From positions 1 through 34,145 of the forward strand of contig SMWF01000002.1 in NCBI GenBank assembly GCA_004357385.1: a stretch of DNA of 34,145 nt. The letters are read 5' to 3'. Shown piece by piece: positions 22,539 through 30,079 of this stretch. The notes below the pieces were generated by a model. That model was not told where the DNA came from. It saw only the letters and a list, made by a program, of their open reading frames with translations, and ran no database searches. Position numbers and translations under genes: made by a program. This stretch comes from Gammaproteobacteria bacterium. GTDB lineage: Bacteria; Pseudomonadota; Gammaproteobacteria; Pseudomonadales; Azotimanducaceae. Within the stretch, counting starts at the first letter, position 1; each line of letters begins with the position of its first letter.

Positions 22539-25500
22539 ATGAGCACCCTGATTCCACGCCGCCGCATTGAGCAGTTCAGCGCGACGGCCGCGATCACCGT
22601 CACGCTGTTCGCGGGAATAGCGATTCACCTCACATCGGTGATGCCGAGCGTCGCTGCCGCGCTGTTCTTCGTCAGTCTATTGACCTCGAACCTGGTGTCT
22701 CGCGGCTGGACGATCCTGGTCGCCGCGGTCGCCTCCACCGCAACGATCATCCCTTCCCTGTGGCAGTACTACGCCGCCGGCAGCGATCAGGCGATCGTAA
22801 CGCCAGAGCAGCTGCTCTGGGTCGGTGCGTACTGGATGGCCAGCGCGCTGCTGATCTGGAACCCCCGGCGGCGCAGTCTCGGCATTGAAACGCTGCGCGA
22901 TGCGTTCGAGCACGCGCCCACCCCAACCGCGCTGACTGACATCGAAGGCAGGGTTATCCATGCCAACGGCGCATTCGCCGAACTGATCGATCAGCCCCGT
23001 GCCAGCCTCCCTGGCAGCCATCTCAACGACCTGCTTGGCGACGAAACGTGGTCCGAGGGGCTCGAGGACCGAAATCGTCTGACCAGCGGCGAGCCGGATT
23101 TCATCTGTTTTCAGCGCGATTTCTCGCGCCACGATGGTCTGCTGGTGTCCGCGTCGATTTACATCCGCCTGCTGAAGGATCATTCAGGGGAGCCGTCCTA
23201 TGCCGTGGTCCAGGTTCACGACCTGACCGAGCAGCGGGATACCCAGGAAGCGCTGGTCGCATCCGAATCGAGGTTTCGCGGCATCATCGAGAATACCGAG
23301 CAGATGACCCTGGTGGTCGATTCCGAGGGTACGATCAGTTATGCGAACCCGATCGCAACCCGGCTGCTCGCCCCTGCTGTCGCAGGCGAGGAACTCCGCG
23401 ATACGTTGTCTGGTGTCTCCTGCAGCAGTCTCATCCATGAAGCCGACCGCGCCGAATTCGACCGGCGGCTAGAGCAGACCTACCGCGAACCCCGCGAAAC
23501 CCTCATCCTGTCGAACGTTCGCCTGGCACAAGACGAGCGTATCTATCTCGACATTCAGCTGACCGGGCTCGGCGAGACGCCCGGCATCGAAGGCACCGTC
23601 ATCAACTGCCGCGTGGTCACCGATCAGGTGCGCGCCGAACAGCAGCTGAAGGACAGCCAGTCGACACTCTCGACGATTTTTCATGCCAGCCCCGATGCGA
23701 TCATGATACTGCGCGACGACGACAGCACGATCATCGATTTCAACACGGGTTTTACCCGGCTGTTGGGCTATACGCGCGAAGAAGCCGTAGGTCTGCCCGA
23801 GTCCGACCTCAACATCTGGGCCGATCCCACCGACCGGGAGAGAGTGCTCAACGGACTGCGCGAACAATCCGAACTCCTGGATTGCGAGACGCAACTGGTC
23901 GCCAAGAACGGAGAAATCATCGACGCGGAGATCTCGGTGCGCTACGTCGAGCTCGACGGCAAATTGTGCGTGTTGTGCATCGGTCGGGACATAACCAAAC
24001 GCCGTGAAGCGGAAGTCGCATTGTCCGAAAGCGAGGAAAAGTTCGCGCGCATCTTCTCGGCAACCCCCGATGGGATCGTCACCGTGAATCTTAAGAGCGG
24101 CGAGATCCTCGACATCAACGACGCGTTTCTACTGGCTTCAGGGTACGAGCGCGACGAGCTCGTCGGCAAGCAACTGGGTGAGCTCCCTATATTCGGCGAC
24201 GGCAACGAGTTTCAGAGAGCCAGCGACATGATTGCCGACACCGGCAGCATTCAGAATCTGGAAATCACCCTTCGAACCAAGCGCGACGAACTGGTTCCCG
24301 CATTGATATCGGCCACCGTCGTCGAACTGAACGGCGAACGCACCCTGGTGTGCATCGCCAAGGATCACAGTGAGCAACGCCACACCGAAGAACAGCTGCG
24401 GCGCAGCGAAGAACGCTTCCGCGGCGCATTCGAAAATGCACCCATCGGCATGCTGCTGGTCGATCCCGACGGAAACATCTTCCAGGCCAATCACTTCGCC
24501 CTGGATCTGCTCGACTACACGGAGTCGATTCTGCTCGGCAGCCATATCTCGCGCCTGGTTCCGATGGAAGATCGCGCGGCTTTGAAGGAAAGTCTGGGTC
24601 AGCTGCTGCACCGAGACGAGAGCATCAGCCGCACCGAACGGCGCATGGTGTGCCATAACAGCATGGAGATCTGGACCAATTATCACGTGGTGCTGCAGCG
24701 CAACGAGCACGGCGAACCGCTGTACTTCATCGTGCAGATCGGGGACATCACCGAGATAAAGCACAGCCGTGAACAGATGCAGCGGATGGCGTTCTACGAC
24801 ACGCTCACCGATCTGGCCAATCGCCGATTGTTTTCCGACCGGCTGGAGCAGGCCGTGGAGCACTCAACCCGAAGCGGAAATTTCGCAGCGTTGCTGTACC
24901 TCGATCTCGACCAGTTCAAACGGGTCAACGACACGCTGGGGCACGAGGCAGGAGACGAACTGCTGCGCGAAGTTGCGCGCCGCCTGTCCAATTGCGTGCG
25001 TAAAGAGGATACGGTCGCCCGCCCCGGCGGTGACGAGTTCACCATTCTACTCTACGACATCAGTGATCCCGGTGATGCCGGCCGCGTGGCCGAAAAAATA
25101 CTCGAGGAGCTGCGGGCGCCCGTCACCATCTCCGGACACCCATTGGTGGTCACGACCAGCATCGGCATTACGATCATTCCGACCGACTCGGTGCACTCAA
25201 ACGTCCTGACGAAAAACGCCGACCTCGCGATGTATCGGGCCAAGGAGCGCGGCCGCAACACCTACCGCTACTACTCCGAGGACATGAATACCCTGGCGCT
25301 GCGGCGCTTGGAGACGGAAAACGAGCTGCGCGAAGCGCTGGTCAACGACGAATTCGAACTGTTCTATCAGCCCAAAGTCCGGCTCGTCGACCAGAAGATC
25401 ATTGGCGTCGAGGCCCTGATCCGCTGGCATCACCCAACGCGGGGCATGATCGGCCCGGATGAGTTCATCGGGATCGCGGAGGAAACCGGCGTAATCGTTG

Positions 25501-26108
25501 AAATCGGCAACTGGGTCGTACGGACCGCCTGCGAGGCGGCGCAACGCTTTGGCAAGCGCAACGGAGAACCGATCCAGGTCGCCGTCAACATATCGCCACG
25601 GCAGTTCCGCGATCCGAACCTGACCACCACGATCCGCCGCTGCGTTCGGGAGTCCGGAATCGAAGCCTCGCAGATCGAGCTGGAAATCACCGAAACCATG
25701 CTGATCGACGATGCCGAAGCGGCCTCAGTGACAATCGAGCGCTTGCACGATCTGGGGCTGCGCATCGCGATCGACGACTTCGGCACCGGCTACTCGTCCC
25801 TGAACTATCTGAAGCGGTTTCCGATCGACACGATCAAGGTCGACCGCTCGTTCGTAATGGACATTCCCGAGAGCGCGGACGACATGGAAATCACCGCGGC
25901 GATCATCGCGATGGCTCACGGCCTGAAACTTGAGGTCGTCGCCGAGGGCATCGAAACGGCCGAGCAACTGGGGTTTCTGACCGACCACGGGTGTGAGTAT
26001 GGCCAGGGTTACTACTTCAGCCGCCCGGTGCCGTTCGGCGACGCGGAAAAGCTTCTCGACCCGAGGGTCAGCCTGCTACGCAAACCCCGTAGACGCCCGT
26101 CGGCCTGA
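22539..26108 (+). CDS. Membrane-anchored five-PAS GGDEF-EAL cyclic-di-GMP enzyme
   Basis: 1189 residues. Four hydrophobic helices lie in about 15-110, then five PAS domains start near 115, 240, 369, 494 and 619 (for example ESRFRGIIENTEQM, SEEKFARIFSATPDG, SEERFRGAFENAP). The GGDEF domain (about 749-910) has intact GGDEF at 830-834 and an RxxD inhibitory I-site (RKED) five residues before it. The EAL domain (about 927-1180) has E958-A-L, EITETML, IDDFGTGYSSL, KVDRSFV and EVVAEGIE, all intact. It should therefore be able both to make and to break cyclic-di-GMP, with direction set by the PAS sensors. ATG 22539 has AGGT five bases upstream; an earlier in-frame ATG at 22461 overlaps the yjbQ start and precedes no membrane segment. 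Confidence 0.93.
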   Translation: MSTLIPRRRIEQFSATAAITVTLFAGIAIHLTSVMPSVAAALFFVSLLTSNLVSRGWTILVAAVASTATIIPSLWQYYAAGSDQAIVTPEQLLWVGAYWMASALLIWNPRRRSLGIETLRDAFEHAPTPTALTDIEGRVIHANGAFAELIDQPRASLPGSHLNDLLGDETWSEGLEDRNRLTSGEPDFICFQRDFSRHDGLLVSASIYIRLLKDHSGEPSYAVVQVHDLTEQRDTQEALVASESRFRGIIENTEQMTLVVDSEGTISYANPIATRLLAPAVAGEELRDTLSGVSCSSLIHEADRAEFDRRLEQTYREPRETLILSNVRLAQDERIYLDIQLTGLGETPGIEGTVINCRVVTDQVRAEQQLKDSQSTLSTIFHASPDAIMILRDDDSTIIDFNTGFTRLLGYTREEAVGLPESDLNIWADPTDRERVLNGLREQSELLDCETQLVAKNGEIIDAEISVRYVELDGKLCVLCIGRDITKRREAEVALSESEEKFARIFSATPDGIVTVNLKSGEILDINDAFLLASGYERDELVGKQLGELPIFGDGNEFQRASDMIADTGSIQNLEITLRTKRDELVPALISATVVELNGERTLVCIAKDHSEQRHTEEQLRRSEERFRGAFENAPIGMLLVDPDGNIFQANHFALDLLDYTESILLGSHISRLVPMEDRAALKESLGQLLHRDESISRTERRMVCHNSMEIWTNYHVVLQRNEHGEPLYFIVQIGDITEIKHSREQMQRMAFYDTLTDLANRRLFSDRLEQAVEHSTRSGNFAALLYLDLDQFKRVNDTLGHEAGDELLREVARRLSNCVRKEDTVARPGGDEFTILLYDISDPGDAGRVAEKILEELRAPVTISGHPLVVTTSIGITIIPTDSVHSNVLTKNADLAMYRAKERGRNTYRYYSEDMNTLALRRLETENELREALVNDEFELFYQPKVRLVDQKIIGVEALIRWHHPTRGMIGPDEFIGIAEETGVIVEIGNWVVRTACEAAQRFGKRNGEPIQVAVNISPRQFRDPNLTTTIRRCVRESGIEASQIELEITETMLIDDAEAASVTIERLHDLGLRIAIDDFGTGYSSLNYLKRFPIDTIKVDRSFVMDIPESADDMEITAAIIAMAHGLKLEVVAEGIETAEQLGFLTDHGCEYGQGYYFSRPVPFGDAEKLLDPRVSLLRKPRRRPSA

Positions 26109-26127
26109 CGGCCATCCCCGGGGCTCC

Positions 26128-27417
26128 TCACCCTCGGGACCAGTGCACCAGCCAGAGACTGATTCCCGGGATGTAGGTAATCAGCATGAGCGCCACGAGC
26201 AGCACCACCATGAACGGCCAGCTGGCGACATAGAGCTCCGTGATCGGTTTCTTGAAGCGATAGCTGGCGATGAACAGATTCATTCCGATCGGCGGTGTGA
26301 AGTATCCGATCTGCATGTTCGCCAGAAAGATGATACCCAGGTGTACCGGATCGATGCCGTAGCCCACCGCAATCGGCAGGATCAATGGCACGACGATCAC
26401 CAGTGCGGCATAGATGTCGAGCATTGCACCCAGCACCAGCAACATGATGTTCAGTAGCATGAGAAACGCGGTCGGGCTGTGCACGTGTTTTCGGGTGAAC
26501 TCGAACACCGCCTGGGGCACTTCCGCATCGACCAGGTAGGTCGTAAACGCCAGCGCGACCCCCAGAATGAGGATGATACCACCCACCATGGTCATGGCTT
26601 CGCGTATCAAGCGCGGTAGGTCCGTAATGGCAACCTCGCGATACAACCAGACCTGCGCGATCGTGACATACACCGCCGTGATCGCCGCCGCCTCGGAGAT
26701 CGCGAAGTAACCGCTGTAGATGCCGCCGAGCACGATCAGCGGCAGCGGCAACTCCCAGCGCGCAGCTTTCAGCGAATCCCAGACGGCATGCCCAGTGAAG
26801 ACGGTCTTGGGTATCTGACCGCCCCGGTGTGTCCAGACCGTCCACGCCGACAGCAGCACGATCATCAACAGCGCCGGCAGCAATCCGGCGAGAAACAGAT
26901 CGGTGAGCGCGAAGTCGCCGACGTCCATTTGTTGCGCCACAATGCCATACAGAATCAGCGGCACCGAGGGAACAATCAGCAGGCCCAGACTACCCGACGT
27001 GGTCACCAGCCCGAGGCTGAAACGCTCGCTGTAGCCGCCCTGGATGAGCGCCGGTACCAGCAGCGCGCCGAGAGCGACGATCGTCACCCCGCTGGCGCCC
27101 GTCAACGCAGTGAAGAACGCGCACGCCGTGAAGCCGACAATCGCCAGCCCGGCGGGCATCCAGCCGAATAAACTCAGGGCCAGCGCGACGAGCCGTTGCG
27201 AGGTCTTCGATTCCGCCAACACGTAGCCGGCGTACGTGAACAGCGGTAATGCCACCAGCATCGGCGTGTCCGCAACGCGGAACAGATCCACGGCGATGAT
27301 CGCCAGGTTCTGGTCGCTGGCGAACCATCCGAGCATCGCCGCGGCGAGGACCACCACGAACAACGGCGCACCAAGCGCCGCCATCAGCAGGACCAGCAGC
27401 GCGCCCGCGAGAATCAA
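26128..27417 (-). CDS. dctM: TRAP transporter large permease (DctM)
   Basis: About 429 residues, typical DctM length, with around twelve membrane helices of the ion-transporter superfamily. Family features include ADTPMLVALPLFTYAGYVL, FFTALTGASGVTIVALG, the LGLVTTSGSLGLLIVPSVP region and NMQIGYFTPPIGMNLF near the C-terminus. It forms the sodium-driven channel of the transporter. The best start is TTG at 27417, which overlaps the dctQ stop (TTGA) and leaves a normal first helix (ILAGALLVLLMAALG); ATG 27384 is an alternative. The frame is open upstream only because it passes through the minisatellite, giving a repetitive RLSRVA-type stretch that is not real protein. Confidence 0.92.
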   Translation of the reverse strand: MILAGALLVLLMAALGAPLFVVVLAAAMLGWFASDQNLAIIAVDLFRVADTPMLVALPLFTYAGYVLAESKTSQRLVALALSLFGWMPAGLAIVGFTACAFFTALTGASGVTIVALGALLVPALIQGGYSERFSLGLVTTSGSLGLLIVPSVPLILYGIVAQQMDVGDFALTDLFLAGLLPALLMIVLLSAWTVWTHRGGQIPKTVFTGHAVWDSLKAARWELPLPLIVLGGIYSGYFAISEAAAITAVYVTIAQVWLYREVAITDLPRLIREAMTMVGGIILILGVALAFTTYLVDAEVPQAVFEFTRKHVHSPTAFLMLLNIMLLVLGAMLDIYAALVIVVPLILPIAVGYGIDPVHLGIIFLANMQIGYFTPPIGMNLFIASYRFKKPITELYVASWPFMVVLLVALMLITYIPGISLWLVHWSRG

Positions 27418-27983
27418 CAGGGCGACCCCGGAGAGCCGGGCGACCCCGGAGAGCCGGGCGACCCTGGAGAGCCGGGCGACCCTGGAGAGCCGGGCGATTC
27501 CGGCGAACCAGGCGACCCCGGCGCAATTGGCCGCACCGCATGGAACAGGTAGCGCACGCAGATCACGGCGAACCCAACCGGCATGATCAACGCACACAGC
27601 CAGGACGGTACGGCGCCGAACGCGGTCATGGGAAACTGATACTCGCCGATGACAAACTCGGCCGACAGCCACACGAACAAGCCGCTGACGATGCAGGTGA
27701 ACAACGCCGAGACGCGCCGCATTCGCCGTTGCGCCAATTCCGAGAACATGCGCGGCAGCGCATCGATACTGATGTGCTCGTCACGGCGGGAGGCCAGCAT
27801 GGCGCCGATCAGCGCGATCCACAGCACCCCAAATTTGACGAATCCATCACCCCAGGGAATGCCGGTACCGAAAAAATTCCGCGCCAGAATCTGATACGTC
27901 GCCACCAGCATCATCGCCACGAACAGCACCAGCAGGATCGCGTCCTCCAGGCGTGTCAGCAGCTTCAGCCAGTCACGATGCAC
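27414..27983 (-). CDS. dctQ: TRAP transporter small permease (DctQ) with Gly-Ser-Pro repeat tail
   Basis: 189 residues. Four membrane helices as expected: LEDAILLVLFVAMMLVATYQ, FGVLWIALIGAMLAS, SALFTCIVSGLFVWLSAEFV and SWLCALIMPVGFAVICVRYL. The segment QILARNFFGTGIPWGDGFVK is typical of DctQ. The C-terminal 35 or so residues are a nearly perfect Gly-Ser-Pro repeat produced by an 18-bp minisatellite (27421-27528). Usual DctQ proteins end soon after the fourth helix, so this tail is an addition facing the cytoplasm. The start is GTG 27983, sharing one base with the dctP stop (TAGTG). The stop overlaps the dctM start. Confidence 0.9.
   Translation of the reverse strand: MHRDWLKLLTRLEDAILLVLFVAMMLVATYQILARNFFGTGIPWGDGFVKFGVLWIALIGAMLASRRDEHISIDALPRMFSELAQRRMRRVSALFTCIVSGLFVWLSAEFVIGEYQFPMTAFGAVPSWLCALIMPVGFAVICVRYLFHAVRPIAPGSPGSPESPGSPGSPGSPGSPGSPGSPGSPGSPC
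27421..27528. repeat. 18-bp minisatellite at the dctQ/dctM junction
   Basis: Plus-strand units GGCGACCCCGGAGAGCCG begin at 27421 and 27439 (identical). Two identical units with one C-to-T change begin at 27457 and 27475. A diverged unit begins at 27493 and a half-conserved one at 27511. The pairwise pattern suggests duplication of a 36-bp block. Unit length is a multiple of three, so copy changes keep the dctQ frame. Confidence 0.95.
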
Positions 27984-28996
27984 TATTCAGCCGGCATCTC
28001 AGCGCCGCTTCGATACTCCCGGAGATACCTACGCAGCTCGTCATAGCCGAGTTGGGTGACCACGCCTTTTTCCAGCATTCTGGCGGTGGCTGCGTCGGCA
28101 GAAGACTGCCACTCGGATAACTCGTCAACCCCGGGCCGCACCAACTTCAGGCCCTGCTGCTGCAACGCCGCCAGAGCGGATTCGTGGTCCGCCCGACTCT
28201 GAGCGTCAATCCGGGCAAGCGCCGCGCCAACGAGTCGGCGAACCGTCTCCTGATCCACCTCCGCGAGTTTCGAGAAGCTGGAATTGGTAATCACCATCGT
28301 TCCGAACACATAGAGCAGTGGCACGTCAAGTACATAGTCGAGCTGCGTGTGCCACTGCAACGCGACGGCACCGATCGGAGGAATGGTAACGGCATTGATC
28401 AGACCGGTCTGCAGTCCGGCCAGTACATCCGCAATGGTCAACGGGATCGGCGCAATTCCGAACGCTTCCGCGGTGCGCTGGGTGCCCGGATCACCGTCAG
28501 GAACCCACACCTTGAGTCCGCGCGCGTCCGCCACCGATGTCACCAGAACACTGCTCATCGCGTAGGCGAATCCTACTTCGGCAAAGCCGAGCGCTTCGTA
28601 ACCGTTCGCGGACAGCCCGGCCATGAGCCGCCGGTCGAGCCGTTTCCGGACGTAATCCACCTCGTCGAGATCGCGAAACACCATGGGCAGGTTGTACAGC
28701 TGGACATCCGTGTACGCACTGGTGAGGCTTCCCGCCGTCAAGGCCGCGCCCTGCAGCGCACCGAGTCGCATCCGCCGCAATACCACCTTGTCGTCCCCCA
28801 TGACGGCGCCGGGGTAGAACTTGAATTTCACCCGCCCCTGCGTGGCCTCGTGGACATCAGCGGCCGCGGAGCGCATCGCCTTCATCCACGAAGAGCCATC
28901 CGGCGACAGCGTGGCAATCTTGAACGTCGTGGCACCCGCGACGAACGACGTCAGCAGACCGCTCAACAGGACCCCGATCAACAACCAACGAATCAT
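27983..28996 (-). CDS. dctP: TRAP transporter substrate-binding protein (DctP)
   Basis: 337 residues from the ATG at 28996, which has AGAGGAA six bases upstream. Residues 1-21 are a signal peptide (RWLLIGVLLSGLLTSFVAGA, cut near AGA|TTF). The mature protein begins with FKIATLSPDGSSWMKAM, the standard DctP first strand, followed by VKFKFYPGAVMGDDK, MRLGALQGAALTAG and GLKVWVPDGDPGTQRTAEAF with the family's substrate-binding region. It captures the substrate in the periplasm for DctQM. Although the signature resembles dicarboxylate and keto-acid binders, the ligand cannot be read from sequence. It lies 28 bp after the TatT gene and overlaps dctQ by one base. Confidence 0.93.
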   Translation of the reverse strand: MIRWLLIGVLLSGLLTSFVAGATTFKIATLSPDGSSWMKAMRSAAADVHEATQGRVKFKFYPGAVMGDDKVVLRRMRLGALQGAALTAGSLTSAYTDVQLYNLPMVFRDLDEVDYVRKRLDRRLMAGLSANGYEALGFAEVGFAYAMSSVLVTSVADARGLKVWVPDGDPGTQRTAEAFGIAPIPLTIADVLAGLQTGLINAVTIPPIGAVALQWHTQLDYVLDVPLLYVFGTMVITNSSFSKLAEVDQETVRRLVGAALARIDAQSRADHESALAALQQQGLKLVRPGVDELSEWQSSADAATARMLEKGVVTQLGYDELRRYLREYRSGAEMPAE

Positions 28997-29024
28997 CAAT
29001 GTTCCTCTGTGCTCAATGGTGGCG

Positions 29025-29879
29025 TTAAAAATATTCATCCGCGGTACTCAGCAGCTCGCGAGCCTGCCGCTGGGCGACCAGGTTGCTCAACGTCAGCCCG
29101 TCGGCCCTGGGCTCGGCCTCGAGCACTTCGACCAGCAGCCGGTCATGCAACTCGCGGTCGAAGATCAGCCGCGCGTACAGTTGCGCAAACGTGACCTTCA
29201 CGATCAGATCACGCCCGTGCGACAGTTCGATCGCGCGTTCAAAGTGCTGACGACCCAGCTCTGGGTGACCGCCCATCGCGGCCGGCAGGAAGGTCTCCAT
29301 CGCGCCCAGTGCGAGGTACGCACCACCCCCCGCATGCCCCTCGTCGAGCTGCACGACCCGGGACATCAGTGCTTTGGCGCGTCCAAGTTCCGCGATCGCA
29401 CCCCAGTCATCGCTATGGGCGAGAATCCACAGTGCCCACGCCGTGCCGAGTCTATAGGCGACATCGACCTTCCGGCGATCCAGATCGGCAACCCAACCCG
29501 TGAACTCATCGAACGGTTGCGTTCGCGCGACGCAGCTCGCTGGAATTTCCAGGCAAGCCGCACGCTGTGCGTAGTCGAACGCCTTGTCCGTCATCAGGAT
29601 TTCGCGTTCGGGTTCGACGACGAACGCCCCAGCATACGCGCTATTCAGCGTGGCGGCGGACATCAACAAGCCTGGACTGTCGGGGTCCTGGGCAATCAGC
29701 CCGTCCAGCAGGATCAGGTACGCGGGTGCGCCATCGCGCACGGTGTCTAGATCGTCGCTATTGATAATCGCCTCGGTGAGCCCGTCCGCGAGGTTCCTGG
29801 TGACCGAGGACATCATCGTGGCGCAACCCACCAACATCCCCCCTGCCATGCTCAGGAAAGCAATTGAAATCCAACGCAA
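29025..29879 (-). CDS. tatT: TRAP-associated TatT-family lipoprotein
   Basis: 284 residues from the TTG at 29879, which has AAGGAG six bases upstream. The N-terminus LRWISIAFLSMAGGMLVGC is a lipoprotein signal with Cys19 after a good LVG lipobox. The mature part is an alpha-helical, TPR-like protein (TRNLADGLTEAIINSDDL, then APAYLILLDGLIAQDPDS, then LLMSAATLNSAYAGAFV). It ends in a region with GHPELGRQHFERAIELSHG. This matches the TatT component (Treponema Tp0956 type), a trimeric periplasmic protein that partners DctP and is proposed to help pass hydrophobic ligands. Its place directly before dctPQM supports this. The presence of TatT hints at a lipophilic or unusual substrate. It is the first gene of the operon. 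Confidence 0.88.
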   Translation of the reverse strand: MRWISIAFLSMAGGMLVGCATMMSSVTRNLADGLTEAIINSDDLDTVRDGAPAYLILLDGLIAQDPDSPGLLMSAATLNSAYAGAFVVEPEREILMTDKAFDYAQRAACLEIPASCVARTQPFDEFTGWVADLDRRKVDVAYRLGTAWALWILAHSDDWGAIAELGRAKALMSRVVQLDEGHAGGGAYLALGAMETFLPAAMGGHPELGRQHFERAIELSHGRDLIVKVTFAQLYARLIFDRELHDRLLVEVLEAEPRADGLTLSNLVAQRQARELLSTADEYF

Positions 29880-29989
29880 CGCGAACTCCTTAACAGCTAT
29901 CGGCGTGCTTGCCCCGCATGCTGGCCGCGGTCCCATAAGACCGCCGCGACGCAGATTCGTTCGTCCTGCGGGTGCACCGATTTCCGGGC

Positions 29990-30018
29990 ATTAAACGCGG
30001 CGCCCCAGCCTAAAGCAA
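29990..30018 (-). promoter_or_regulatory. Putative promoter of the tatT-dctPQM operon
   Basis: Minus-strand TTGCTT (30018-30013) and TTTAAT (29995-29990) with a 17-bp spacer; the -10 matches 5 of 6 bases. It implies a leader of about 100 nt before tatT. Confidence 0.5.
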
Positions 30019-30033
30019 CTGAACGAACAAACC

Positions 30034-30061
30034 TTGCCCTGCTCACCCGGGCGCCGATAAT
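30034..30061 (+). promoter_or_regulatory. Putative promoter of putA
   Basis: TTGCCC (30034-30039) and GATAAT (30056-30061), 16-bp spacer; the -10 matches 5 of 6 bases. The start of transcription would be only about 12 nt before the ATG, just upstream of the AAGGAG. It is back to back with the TRAP operon promoter. Confidence 0.45.
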
Positions 30062-30079
30062 GCGAGCCACAAGGAGCCC

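Noticed and set aside
27236-27586. Plus-strand frames over the minisatellite, including a collagen-like Gly-Asp-Pro-Gly-Glu-Pro reading
   Set aside because: The collagen-like pattern is a by-product of the 18-bp repeat read in antisense to dctQ/dctM. No ribosome-binding site or start fits, and the TRAP genes explain the region.
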